The notes under the pieces are model-generated. The model made no database searches. It was given only the letters and a program-made list of their open reading frames with translations, and had not been told where the DNA came from. From Promicromonospora umidemergens (GTDB lineage Bacteria > Actinomycetota > Actinomycetes > Actinomycetales > Cellulomonadaceae), in assembly GCF_024171995.1 (NCBI RefSeq), contig NZ_JAMTCT010000003.1, positions 124,001-188,000 of the forward strand: 64,000 bases of DNA, written 5' to 3'. Each line of letters opens with the position of its first letter. Position 1 is the stretch's first letter. Positions 52,199 to 62,146 of the stretch are shown here, piece after piece. Both the position numbers and the translations under genes were made by a program.

Positions 52199-52209
52199 TA
52201 CCATCCTCC

Positions 52210-52283
52210 TGACGTCGATACCGACGTCAGCCTACGTGACTTCGATTTCGACGTCAAGCAACTTGACGTCGATATCGAAGTCA
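52210..52283. promoter_or_regulatory. three HipB operators at 27-bp intervals
   Basis: Three 20-base palindromes start at 52210, 52237 and 52264, exactly 27 bases apart, with consensus TGACKTCGATNNCGAMGTCA. The middle box overlaps the hipB -35 and spacer, and the first covers the expected start point. Confidence 0.85.
52229..52257 (-). promoter_or_regulatory. hipBA promoter
   Basis: On the minus strand TTGACG (52257-52252), a 17-base spacer and TAGGCT (52234-52229) form a good sigma-A promoter, placed inside the operator array so that bound HipB would block it. Confidence 0.75.
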
Positions 52284-52301
52284 CGCGAGGGTCACACCCC
52301 G

Positions 52302-53897
52302 TCACAGGCCGCGCGCGAACTGCGAGATCACCGACGGCACGGCCGCGTCGAACCCGGCGACGTCGAGCATCCCCGGGTCGGTCGGGTCCGCGATCGAGAA
52401 CTCGGTGGCGGTCATGCCGACCACCACGAGCCGCGCCGCGATAGCCGTGCGCTCCCGGTACTGCCGCAGCGCCTGGTGCGGGTGGACGTCGCCGTGCCAG
52501 GTCTCGCTGTCCGTGTAGACCACGAACGTGTCGACCTCCATGCCGTTGGCCAGCGCGTACAGCATGGGCTGTGCGCAGTCCGTGCCGCCCATCGGCATCT
52601 CGTCGACCACACGCAGGGCGTCGTCGAGCCGACGGCGCGGCGAGATCCGCAGCGGCTTCAGCACCGACTCGCGCCAGCCCTGGCCTGGGCCGGTCGTGAA
52701 CCCTACGGCAGACGAGCCCGGCTCGGTCGCGAGCTGGACGAGAGCCAGCGCCGCCGAGGCCTCACGAGCCGTGAGCGGCATACCGGCGATCGAGGTGCCC
52801 ATCGAACCCGACACGTCCACGGCGAGCAGCATCCGCTTCCCTGCCGGCTCGACCGCGCCGAACGCCGCGTAGAACGCGGCGTCGAGCGCGTCGACTATGC
52901 GCTGCGTGGGCTCCCACGTACCCGTGCCCCGGGCCGAGACGCCCGACGCGTAGGTCCGCCGCGCCACCAGCACGTTCACCGGGTGCACGGGGGCACGGCG
53001 CAGCCGCTCGGGGTCCGCGAGCAGGCTCGCGACCTCGTCGGTGCGCCCGCCGACGGCGGGCAGCAGCCCGAGCCGGGTGAGCCGCGGGAGCTGACGCATC
53101 AGCGCCGTCGCGGGCATACCGACGTCGAGCAGCGCGTCCCACACCGCGGGCTCGGCGAGCGCCGCGTCCGGGAGCATCTCCCAGGTCAGGCCGGCCTCGC
53201 GGACGAGCGCCGACCAGGCCGCCGGAGCGGTGGCCTCCTGCGCCCTGAGGAACGCCGTGACCAGGGCGGGAGTCTGCTCGCCCGTCGCGCCACGGACCAC
53301 CCAGTCGAAGGTTGCCCGGAGCGCGGAGTCAGCCGTGACGGGGTGCGCCAGACGCAGCAGGTCCCGGTGCGACCAGCCCTCACGCTGCCGGTACTTGACC
53401 GCCTGGTAGGCGACGGCGTCGGCGTCCTTGGCCGTGTACCACCCGCCGACGGCGCGGCGCAGCCCGCGGCCCCAGCCACGGAACTGCTCGACGTAGCCGG
53501 CGAACAGGAACAGGTGCGTGCCGGTGCGCGCGACCCGGGGCAGCGCGGCGAGCGCGAGCGCCGCCGACTCGGGGACCGACGCCGCGTACGCGAGCGCGAA
53601 CAGGGCCGGGTTCTGCTTGGGCGCGGCGCCGCTGGTCGACACCTCGACGATCGTGTCGACCAGGGTGACCGGGTCGGCGGCCGCCATGCGGGCCACGACC
53701 TCGGCGTTCTCGCGCGCCAGCGTGCCGGGCGCTGCGTAGTACGTGCCGCCGTCGACGCCGAGCGTGAGAAAGCGGCGCAGGCGTGCGGCATCATCGAGCA
53801 CGAAGGTGTAGCCGCCGGCGGAGTTCGCCTCCTGGCGCGGGTCGGCGGGCTGGTTCTGGGGGGTCCGACGACGATTGATGGCGCGCAGGATGTCCAT
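52302..53897 (-). CDS. rsr: Ro60-type TROVE domain RNA-binding protein (Rsr)
   Basis: A 531-residue bacterial Ro60 orthologue: an N-terminal TROVE HEAT-repeat ring (about 25-340) and a C-terminal von Willebrand A domain with MIDAS residues in LLAVDVSGSMGTS and VYTDSETW. Bacterial Rsr binds Y RNA and assists exonucleases such as PNPase in RNA decay and rRNA processing, chiefly under stress. GAGAGGAG lies nine bases before the ATG at 53897. A Y RNA gene lies directly upstream on the same strand. Confidence 0.93.
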   Translation of the reverse strand: MDILRAINRRRTPQNQPADPRQEANSAGGYTFVLDDAARLRRFLTLGVDGGTYYAAPGTLARENAEVVARMAAADPVTLVDTIVEVSTSGAAPKQNPALFALAYAASVPESAALALAALPRVARTGTHLFLFAGYVEQFRGWGRGLRRAVGGWYTAKDADAVAYQAVKYRQREGWSHRDLLRLAHPVTADSALRATFDWVVRGATGEQTPALVTAFLRAQEATAPAAWSALVREAGLTWEMLPDAALAEPAVWDALLDVGMPATALMRQLPRLTRLGLLPAVGGRTDEVASLLADPERLRRAPVHPVNVLVARRTYASGVSARGTGTWEPTQRIVDALDAAFYAAFGAVEPAGKRMLLAVDVSGSMGTSIAGMPLTAREASAALALVQLATEPGSSAVGFTTGPGQGWRESVLKPLRISPRRRLDDALRVVDEMPMGGTDCAQPMLYALANGMEVDTFVVYTDSETWHGDVHPHQALRQYRERTAIAARLVVVGMTATEFSIADPTDPGMLDVAGFDAAVPSVISQFARGL

Positions 53898-53936
53898 GGC
53901 GAAGCTCCTCTCGGGGTGGGTCGTACCGGTGACGGG

Positions 53937-53977
53937 CAGAAGAGAGCGGTGGCGGGCGTGTGCCCGCCACCGCTCTC
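53937..53977 (-). terminator. Y RNA terminator
   Basis: Perfect 16-base arms (53977-53962, 53957-53942) close a four-base loop, followed by TTCT on the minus strand. It comes directly after the Y RNA 3' stem and 40 bases before rsr, so it separates the RNA gene from the protein gene, which may then depend on read-through. Confidence 0.85.
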
Positions 53978-53979
53978 GA

Positions 53980-54129
53980 GCGTGGAAGCACGGGTGGGCG
54001 TGTGTACGACGGCCGAGCTTTGTCTCATGCTCTGTCCACTGAGCTACACCGCCCTTGGGCAGTGGCGGGAGTCGAACCCGCACCCTGAGATCCGATAACC
54101 GACCGTCTCCGGCCCGCCCGTGCTTCCGC
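53980..54129 (-). ncRNA. yrlA: YrlA-type Y RNA with a circularly permuted tRNA-like module
   Basis: The 5' and 3' ends pair over 16 positions with one C-A mismatch (54127-54112 with 53999-53984), the expected Ro60-binding stem. A second 8-bp stem (54107-54100 with 54015-54008) follows. Inside is a complete tRNA-like core in permuted order: anticodon-type stem TCTCA/TGAGA (54090-54086, 54027-54023), a four-base variable region, T arm with loop TTCGACT (54081-54065), a 7-bp acceptor-like stem (64-58 with 53-47 of the 54000s) capped by CAAG, then U8-A9, D arm with GG-containing loop (54044-54029) and A26. There is no anticodon and no free 3' end. It is read by eye, not tested with a covariance model. 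Confidence 0.87.
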
Positions 54130-54149
54130 GATTCTGTTGTCGATTCAGG

Positions 54150-54178
54150 ACCCTAGGGGGCCGGTTTCGGCCTGACCA
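54150..54178 (-). promoter_or_regulatory. candidate Y RNA promoter
   Basis: On the minus strand TGGTCA (54178-54173), a 17-base spacer and TAGGGT (54155-54150) would start transcription near 54143, some 14 bases before the paired 5' stem. Confidence 0.45.
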
Positions 54179-54233
54179 GGCAATATCCAGGACCGGAACC
54201 ATACGGTGCGGGATATCGCCGTCGCCTGATGAA

Positions 54234-55370
54234 CTACTGCGCGTACGGGTCCGTGAGCGTGAACGGGGTACGGGCCTCCTCCAGCGCAGCCTGCGGAAAC
54301 TGCTCGCCGGCGACGTAGTAGCGGGCACGGGTCCGGCCGACCGGCTCCAGCACCCGCGCCGCCACGAGGTCGCGCAGATCGCGCTGTGCCTGCTGAAGAC
54401 GCAGGTTCTCCGAGCGTTCGTACCGGCTGCGGCGCACCCGGCCCGAGAGTGCGACATCGTGCAGCGCGCTGACGACACGGCTGCTGAGGCCCACGGACTC
54501 CACGAACGTGTCCAGCCGCTGGAGCACCCGGGTGGATCGTTCGAGCCGCAGCCGGACGGACTGGGTCTGTTGGTGGGACGCCACAAGGTTGAACCTGACC
54601 CATTCGGAGACGTCCTGGTCGGGCAGATAGGTGGCCCCCCAGGCGCCGAGCTGGCGGTAGTACTCCCACGTGTTACCCGGTCTGCCCAGCCAGGCCTCGA
54701 TCGACGAGAACTCGGGGGCCAGGACGCCCGACCGTGCCGTGACCAGCGTCTGCAACGAGCGCGACATGCGACCGTTCCCGTCCGACCACGGGTGGATGGA
54801 GACCAGGTGCAGGTGCGCCATCGCCGCCCGGACCACGGGGTGGGTGTCGTCATCGTCGTTGAGCCAGTCCACCAGCTCGGCCATGAGACCGGGCACCTTG
54901 TCCACCGAGGGCGCGGTGTAGACGGCGATGCTCGGGTCGCGGGTGTCGGTGACGTACACCGAGCCCTTGCGCCACTGTCCAGCTGGACGCGGTGGTGTGT
55001 GGTGGTGCCCCTGGAGCATCCAGTGGAGCCCGTTGAGAAGACCCTTGCTGTAACCGAAGTCCGGAGCATCGTGCAGCGACTGGATGTAGGTCATCATCCG
55101 CTGGTACGCGAGCGTCTCCTCGCGGTTCACCTCCGAGACGTCGACGTCGCGCTCACCGTCCATGAGGTCCTCGGCGTCGACGGTCGAGACCTGAAACCCC
55201 TCGATCGAGTTCGAGGCGGCGACGGCGTCGGCGGTCAGGAAGCGGCGAAGGTCGTCGGTGCACTTCGTAGGTGTCGACCGGACCTGCAGGCGCAGGTCGT
55301 CGCGCGCGTGATCGATGTCGGCGAGCACGCGCGCGTCGTCCGGCGAGAGTTCCGGGGTCGGGAAGAGCAT
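54234..55370 (-). CDS. Fic-family protein (probable AMPylator)
   Basis: A 378-residue Fic protein. The Fic core is HPWSDGNGRMSR (193-204), and the inhibitory helix S53-x-x-x-E57-G58 marks class II, self-inhibited enzymes. The C-terminus looks like a winged helix (LRLQQAQRDLRDLVAARVLE), so it may also bind DNA. Fic enzymes usually transfer AMP to protein hydroxyls; the target is unknown. TAGGAT ends six bases before the ATG, implying a leaderless mRNA. Confidence 0.9.
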   Translation of the reverse strand: MLFPTPELSPDDARVLADIDHARDDLRLQVRSTPTKCTDDLRRFLTADAVAASNSIEGFQVSTVDAEDLMDGERDVDVSEVNREETLAYQRMMTYIQSLHDAPDFGYSKGLLNGLHWMLQGHHHTPPRPAGQWRKGSVYVTDTRDPSIAVYTAPSVDKVPGLMAELVDWLNDDDDTHPVVRAAMAHLHLVSIHPWSDGNGRMSRSLQTLVTARSGVLAPEFSSIEAWLGRPGNTWEYYRQLGAWGATYLPDQDVSEWVRFNLVASHQQTQSVRLRLERSTRVLQRLDTFVESVGLSSRVVSALHDVALSGRVRRSRYERSENLRLQQAQRDLRDLVAARVLEPVGRTRARYYVAGEQFPQAALEEARTPFTLTDPYAQ

Positions 55371-55376
55371 GACGCC

Positions 55377-55406
55377 ATCCTAGTAATGACGCAATCATTG
55401 CGTCAA
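55377..55406 (-). promoter_or_regulatory. fic promoter with embedded palindrome
   Basis: On the minus strand TTGACG, an 18-base spacer and TAGGAT precede the fic ATG. A palindrome with 8-base arms (tgacgcaa/ttgcgtca, 55387-55405) covers the -35 and much of the spacer, and another half-site follows. Likely an operator, perhaps for Fic's own C-terminal domain. Confidence 0.65.
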
Positions 55407-55425
55407 TGCGTCATAGCCGACACGC

Positions 55426-56415
55426 TCAGCCGCGGACGGCCGCCAGCACTGCCTGCTCCTCCTCGCGGGTCAGGCCCGTGACCTTGACGTCCGGCGTGGC
55501 ACCGAGCCACGCGAGCGTGTCGCGCGTGGTCTCGGCGAACGGCCGGATCGTCAGGCCCGCTTCCAGCGACGATGTGACGTCGTGCGCCATGAAGCCGGAG
55601 TCGACCAGGTCGGCGGCCCAGAACGGGATCGAGCGAGGGCCCGACCACGGGACGACCTCGTGCTCGGCGAGCAGCTCCGGGGACACCGGGACGAGCTCCG
55701 GGAGCGCCCCCGCGCCGTCGGCCACCTTGGCGAGGAGCTCCGACCGGGGCAGCGGCGGGCAGACGGCGTCGAAGTCTCCTACGGTGCCCACCTCCGCCGC
55801 CGTCACTATCCACTCCGCGAGGTCGCGGACGTCGACGAGCTGGACCGAGGCGTCCGTAGGCTCGGGGACCAGCACCGGCAGACCGTCCTGTGCCGCCTCC
55901 GCGAACCGGGCGGGCCAGTACGTGAACCGGCCGCTCGGGTCGCCCGGGCCGACGATCAGGCCCGGCCGGATCACGAGCGCGGCCGCGACGCCGGTGCGGA
56001 CCGTGTTCTCGCACGCCACCTTCATGGCGCCGTAGACATCCGGGCCGTCACCAGGGTCCTCGTCGGTCTCTATCGGGTCGAGCAGGGGCAGCGTCGCCGG
56101 CGTGCCGCCCAGCGTGGCGGTGTCCGCATAGACGTTGATGGTCGAGACGAACGTCCAGTGGGCGTCCGGGAACGCCGCGACCGCGCTGCGCACGTGCGAG
56201 GGGATGCGCGAGACGTCGACGACGGCGTCGAACGGGGTGCTGGTGAGCTCCGCTGGCACCGCGTCGGCGCGATCCCAGGGGACGAGCGTCGCGCCGTCGG
56301 GCACCGTGCCGCTCACGCCGCGTGCCGCGCACGTGACGTCGTGCCCGTGGGCCAGCGCGGCCTCCGCGACAGCGCGGGACAGGAAGACCGTTCCACCGAG
56401 AAGCAGGATTCGCAT
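55426..56415 (-). CDS. NAD-dependent epimerase/dehydratase-like protein
   Basis: A 329-residue extended-SDR protein. RILLLGGTVFLSRAVAE is the cofactor motif, but the catalytic YxxxK appears as YGAMK in GPDVYGAMKVACE. It resembles nucleoside-sugar epimerase-like reductases of actinobacteria; the substrate is unknown. ATG 56415 is chosen because the Rossmann strand begins there; six residues upstream are unsupported. Confidence 0.82.
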   Translation of the reverse strand: MRILLLGGTVFLSRAVAEAALAHGHDVTCAARGVSGTVPDGATLVPWDRADAVPAELTSTPFDAVVDVSRIPSHVRSAVAAFPDAHWTFVSTINVYADTATLGGTPATLPLLDPIETDEDPGDGPDVYGAMKVACENTVRTGVAAALVIRPGLIVGPGDPSGRFTYWPARFAEAAQDGLPVLVPEPTDASVQLVDVRDLAEWIVTAAEVGTVGDFDAVCPPLPRSELLAKVADGAGALPELVPVSPELLAEHEVVPWSGPRSIPFWAADLVDSGFMAHDVTSSLEAGLTIRPFAETTRDTLAWLGATPDVKVTGLTREEEQAVLAAVRG

Positions 56416-56696
56416 GGTCCCACCGAACCGCATAGCGGCCGGCTAGGCACGTGGATCTGCTCCTGGCGAATCATCGCGTGGCATACGGGCAGGCCCGCCG
56501 GCGGCGCCACGATGCAGAGGACCGAAATCACGACCCGTCAGCGACCGGGAAGCGTATTCCCACCCGCGCGTCGAGGACATACCGTATTCCCCGGACACTC
56601 CGCACGAACGCTCCCGACCGGGCAAGGAAGTCCCCGACCGATGGGTCGTGGACGTCGTGCTGTTTCTCGAGATGTACCCGTGAAAGGACCCAGCAC

Positions 56697-58772
56697 ATGT
56701 CTCAGACCCCCTTCGTTCCCGGACCGCAGTACGACGGGTGGCTGACCGGCGTCGAGCAGATCGGCTACGGCGGCGACTACAACCCGGAGCAGTGGCCCGA
56801 GGAGGTCTGGGCGGAGGACGTCCGGCTGATGAACGAGGCGGGCGTGAACCTCGTCAGCCTCGGCATCTTCAGCTGGGCGCTGCTGGAGCCGCGCGAGGGC
56901 GAGTTCGACTTCGCTTGGCTCGACCGGGTGATCGGTCTGCTCCACGACGGCGGCGTGCGGGTGCTGCTCGCCACGCCCACAGCGGCCCCGCCGGCGTGGC
57001 TGTACGCGGCCCACCCCGATGCCCGGGTGGTCGACCGGACCGGCACGCCGATGGGTCCCGGCGGGCGCGGCCTCATGGCCCCGACCGCGCCGGCGTACCG
57101 GGAGGCGGCGCTGCGCATCACCACCGAGCTGGCCGAGCGGTACGGCAAGCACCCGGCCGTCGTGGGGTGGCACGTGCACAACGAGTACGGCACGCCGGTG
57201 GCGCTCGACTACTCCGTCCACGCCCAGCGCGCGTTCCGCGAGTGGCTTCGCGAGCGGTACGGCTCGCTGGACAGCCTGAACGCCGCCTGGGGCACCGCCT
57301 TCTGGGGCCAGCACTACGCGGACTGGGAGCACGTGCAGGTACCGGCGGCGACCACCACCCCGGCCAACCCTGCGCAACAGCTCGACTTCGCGCGGTTCTC
57401 CGACGCCGCCCTGCGCGCCTGCTTCGTCGCGGAGCGCGACGCCGTCCGCGAGCACTCCACCGCGCCCGTCACCACGAACTTCATGGCGGCCAGCTGCCCG
57501 GCCACGGACCTGTTCGCGTGGGGCAAGGAGGTCGACATCGTCTCGAACGACCACTACCTGCAGGCGGCGGACCCACGCGGGTACGTGGGCCTCGCGCTGG
57601 CCGCCGACCTGACCCGGTCGGTAGCCGGCGGCAAGCCGTGGCTCCTGCTGGAGCACTCGACGTCGGCGGTGAACTGGCAGCCCCGCAACGTCGCCAAGCG
57701 GCCAGGCGAGCTGGCCCGCAACTCGTTCTCGCACCTGGGCCGCGGCGCGGACGCGATCATGTTCTTCCAGTGGCGCGCCTCCCGCTCCGGCGCGGAGAAG
57801 TTCCACTCGGCGATGCTGCCCCACGCCGGCACCGGTTCGCGGGTCTGGCGCGAGGTGACCGAGCTGGGCGCGAACCTCGGCCGGCTGACCGAGCTGGCCG
57901 GCTCCCGGGTGCACGCGGACGTCGCCCTGCTGTGGGACTACGAGTCGTTCTGGGCGCAGGACCTCGAGTTCCGGCCGAGCCAGGGCGCACGTCACCGCGA
58001 GCGCGTCGACACCTACTACGACCGCCTCTGGCGCGACGGCCACACCGTCGACCTGGCGCGGCCGAGCCAGGACCTTTCGGGGTACAAGCTGGTCGTCGCG
58101 CCGGCGTCGTACCTGCTCACAGCAGACGACGCCGCGAACCTCACCGCCTACGTCGAGGCCGGCGGCACGCTGCTGGTCAGCTACTTCAGCGGCATCGTCG
58201 ACCAGCACGACGCCGTGCACCCCGGCGGTCTCATGGCCCCGCTGCGCGACGCGCTGGGCGTACGGGTCGAAGAGTTCCTGCCGCTCCGCGAGGACGACTC
58301 GATCACCGTCTCGTACCGCGCGGGGGCGGCGTCCGCCGGCAGCGCGAGCATGGACTCCACGGCGCTCACCGGCACGGTCTGGGCCGACGACCTCGTGCTC
58401 GACGGCGCCGAGCCCGTCGGCACCTACACGGACGGCCCCAAGCCGGGTGGCGCCGCCATCACGCGGCACCGCCACGGCGCGGGCACCGGCTGGTACGTCT
58501 CGACGAGCCTTGACGTCGAGACCCTGGCCACGGTCATGGCCGACGTGTACGCGGGCGCTGGCCTGGCGCCGTCGGACACCGTGGCGGGACTGGAGGTGGT
58601 GCACCGCACCGGGGACGGCGGCACCTACACCGTGGCGATCAACCACACCGACGGCCCTGCGAGGCTCCCCCTCGGCTCGCCGGCCACCGACCTGCTCACC
58701 GGCGACGCGGTGACGGACGACGTCGACGTGCCGGCCGGCGCGGTCCGGGTGCTGCGCACCACCACCCGCTGA
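56697..58772 (+). CDS. GH42 beta-galactosidase
   Basis: A 691-residue glycoside hydrolase family 42 enzyme: IGYGGDYNPEQWPEEVW at the start of the barrel, acid/base Glu163 in HVHNEYG and nucleophile Glu319 in WLLLEHSTSAVNW. It lacks a signal peptide, so it acts inside the cell on imported galactosides. AAAGGA precedes the ATG. Galactokinase follows 12 bases later. Confidence 0.92.
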   Translation: MSQTPFVPGPQYDGWLTGVEQIGYGGDYNPEQWPEEVWAEDVRLMNEAGVNLVSLGIFSWALLEPREGEFDFAWLDRVIGLLHDGGVRVLLATPTAAPPAWLYAAHPDARVVDRTGTPMGPGGRGLMAPTAPAYREAALRITTELAERYGKHPAVVGWHVHNEYGTPVALDYSVHAQRAFREWLRERYGSLDSLNAAWGTAFWGQHYADWEHVQVPAATTTPANPAQQLDFARFSDAALRACFVAERDAVREHSTAPVTTNFMAASCPATDLFAWGKEVDIVSNDHYLQAADPRGYVGLALAADLTRSVAGGKPWLLLEHSTSAVNWQPRNVAKRPGELARNSFSHLGRGADAIMFFQWRASRSGAEKFHSAMLPHAGTGSRVWREVTELGANLGRLTELAGSRVHADVALLWDYESFWAQDLEFRPSQGARHRERVDTYYDRLWRDGHTVDLARPSQDLSGYKLVVAPASYLLTADDAANLTAYVEAGGTLLVSYFSGIVDQHDAVHPGGLMAPLRDALGVRVEEFLPLREDDSITVSYRAGAASAGSASMDSTALTGTVWADDLVLDGAEPVGTYTDGPKPGGAAITRHRHGAGTGWYVSTSLDVETLATVMADVYAGAGLAPSDTVAGLEVVHRTGDGGTYTVAINHTDGPARLPLGSPATDLLTGDAVTDDVDVPAGAVRVLRTTTR

Positions 58773-58784
58773 TGCCGAGAGACA

Positions 58785-60026
<1,242 letters not shown>

Positions 60027-60037
60027 CCCGTCTTGCT

Positions 60038-60092
60038 GTGAGCGTGATCGTTGCGCCTGTGACGGACGCCAGGTCGCAACGATCACGCTCAC
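60038..60092. terminator. 18-bp-arm hairpin after galK
   Basis: Perfect 18-base arms (60038-60055, 60075-60092) with a further four-base inner pairing close the gal operon. The arm sequence is unrelated to the palindromes at 35.4 and 39.3 kb. The rest of the 270-base gap shows no gene. Confidence 0.7.
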
Positions 60093-60296
60093 GACGAAGC
60101 AGGCTTTCCGGCGGTATCGCGCATCGCGGAGTAGTGTGTGTCGCGCGGCTGCGGGCCGGTGCCCCAGCAGGTCGCCCGCTCCACGCAAAATGTTGGCTTC
60201 ACCCCGTATTTTCATCCCGTCCCGCCCTGGACCTGCGCTAATGTCCGCCGGGCTGCCAGTCCGCAGCCCCCAATGTCCCCGCCGCGAGGAGCCCAC

Positions 60297-61379
60297 ATGG
60301 GTGCCGTCCGCCAGTACGTCTTCCCCACCGCCAGGATCATCATCTGGGCGGTGATCGCCGCAGCGCTCGTCGCACTCGCCCTCAAGGGAGCCGAGCTCGA
60401 CCCGCCGGACGCGCTCCAGCCCACCGGCGAGATCAGCGAGTCGGTCATCGCCGTCGAGAAGGGCTCCGTCACCAACGCGGTGACGGTGCCTGCCTCCGTG
60501 GTCTCCGACCCGCCCGTCGAGATCAAGGCCACCGCCGACGGTGTCATCGCCGAGATCGAGGTGGACGACGCGGAGGTCGGCACGGACACCCGCGTCCTGT
60601 GGATCAAGACCGAGGAGCTCGTCGAGCCCGTCGTCGAGGTCGACGAGAAGACCGGCGAGGAGACCGTCACCGAGCAGGAGCCGGAGGTCATCTGGACCTC
60701 GGCCCTCGCGCCCGTCGACGGCACCGTCGACATCACGGTGCTCAAGGACCAGGCGGTCACCGTCGGCGAGGTCCTCGGCACCGTCTCCCCCGGCACGCTG
60801 TCCGTCTCGGGCACGCTGACCGCCGACCAGCAGTACCGGCTCGTCGGCGCAGCCGGGAGGGCGCAGGTGACGCTCAAGGGCGGCCCCGCACCGTTCACCT
60901 GCACCGGGCTCACCATCGGCGAGGCACCTGGTGGCGCGGGCGGCGAAGGCGGCGACGAGGTCATGGCGGAAGCGCCCACCGATGCCGCCACCGGCGCCGT
61001 CAGCTGCTCCATCCCGTCCAAGATCAAGGCGTTCTCCGGCCTCGGCGGGGAGATCGAGATCACCAACGGCAACGCGAAGGGCGTCGTGGTCGTCCCGATC
61101 AGCGCGGTGCTCGGCACCTCGCAGACCGGCAAGGTGTGGACGGTCGCCGAGGAGGGTGCGGAGGCCGAGCCCCGCGAGGTGACGCTCGGTCTGACCGACG
61201 GCCTGCAGGTGGAGATCACCAAGGGCCTGAAGCCGGGCGAGGAGATCCTGGAGTTCATCCCCGTCGACGACGGTACAGAGGGCGGCGTCGACTGCGACGA
61301 CATGGCCGCCTACGACCAGGCGTCGATGGACGGCGACATGGAGACGATGCAGGCGTTCGAGGAGGAGTGCTTCGGATGA
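60297..61379 (+). CDS. membrane-fusion adaptor of an ABC efflux system
   Basis: A 360-residue HlyD/RND-type adaptor. One N-terminal membrane helix (ARIIIWAVIAAALVALAL) is followed by biotinyl-lipoyl-like hairpins split by an acidic loop, a barrel domain (VVVVPISAVLG) and an acidic C-terminal tail. GAGGAG lies five to ten bases before the ATG. Its stop overlaps the ATPase start (ATGA). Confidence 0.83.
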   Translation: MGAVRQYVFPTARIIIWAVIAAALVALALKGAELDPPDALQPTGEISESVIAVEKGSVTNAVTVPASVVSDPPVEIKATADGVIAEIEVDDAEVGTDTRVLWIKTEELVEPVVEVDEKTGEETVTEQEPEVIWTSALAPVDGTVDITVLKDQAVTVGEVLGTVSPGTLSVSGTLTADQQYRLVGAAGRAQVTLKGGPAPFTCTGLTIGEAPGGAGGEGGDEVMAEAPTDAATGAVSCSIPSKIKAFSGLGGEIEITNGNAKGVVVVPISAVLGTSQTGKVWTVAEEGAEAEPREVTLGLTDGLQVEITKGLKPGEEILEFIPVDDGTEGGVDCDDMAAYDQASMDGDMETMQAFEEECFG

Positions 61380-62146
61380 CGGCCACTCCGCTCGTCGACC
61401 TGCAGGGCGTCACCCGGCACGTCGAGCTGCCGAACGGCAGCACCCTCGAGATCCTCCGCGGAGTCGACCTGACGGTCGGCCCGGGCGAGCACGTCGCGAT
61501 CGTCGGCCGCTCAGGCACCGGCAAGTCCACGCTGCTGAACATCCTGGGGCTGCTCGACTCCCCCACCTCCGGCGAGTACCTCCTGGAGGGCGAGCCGGTC
61601 GGCCGCCTGCGCAGCCGGGCCCTGGCCCGGCGGCGGGGCGACGACTTCGGCTTCGTGTTCCAGCAGTTCAACCTGCTGCAGGGACGCACGGCGCTCGAGA
61701 ACGTCGCCGCGCCCCTGCTGTACGCACGCGGCAAGCAGTTCTGGAACCGGACGAAGCTCGCCACGCAGTCCCTCACGCGCGTCGGCCTGGGCGAACGGCT
61801 CGACACCCGGCCGGAGAAGCTCTCCGGCGGCGAGCAGCAGCGCGTCGCCATCGCCCGCGCGCTCGTGCGCGGGCCGCGGGTCATCCTCGCCGACGAGCCG
61901 ACGGGTGCCCTCGACGTCGAGACCGGCCAGGCCATCATGACCCTCCTGGACGACGCCGCGAGCGAGACCGGGTCGGCGCTGGTCACCATCACGCACGACC
62001 TGGCGATCGCGGCTCGCGCCGACCGCCAGTTCCGGCTGGCCGACGGCGTCCTGGTCCCGATCCACCTCGACGCGCCCGCCGCGGTGGCCGAGAACGCGGC
62101 CGTCGCGACCATCGCCGTCGCCGAGACGGCGAGGCTGACCACATGA
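61376..62146 (+). CDS. ABC transporter ATP-binding protein (MacB/LolD type)
   Basis: A 256-residue ATPase: Walker A GRSGTGKST, Q-loop FVFQQFNLL, signature LSGGEQQRVAIARAL, Walker B VILADEPTGALD, H-loop ITHD. It is joined by ATGA overlaps to the adaptor and permease genes, a single efflux operon. Confidence 0.93.
   Translation: MTATPLVDLQGVTRHVELPNGSTLEILRGVDLTVGPGEHVAIVGRSGTGKSTLLNILGLLDSPTSGEYLLEGEPVGRLRSRALARRRGDDFGFVFQQFNLLQGRTALENVAAPLLYARGKQFWNRTKLATQSLTRVGLGERLDTRPEKLSGGEQQRVAIARALVRGPRVILADEPTGALDVETGQAIMTLLDDAASETGSALVTITHDLAIAARADRQFRLADGVLVPIHLDAPAAVAENAAVATIAVAETARLTT

Noticed and set aside
54029-54081. A normal tRNA gene suggested by the T arm and D arm
   Set aside because: The arms are in swapped order, there is no anticodon loop, and the acceptor-like stem is closed by a short loop, so no charged 3' end could form.
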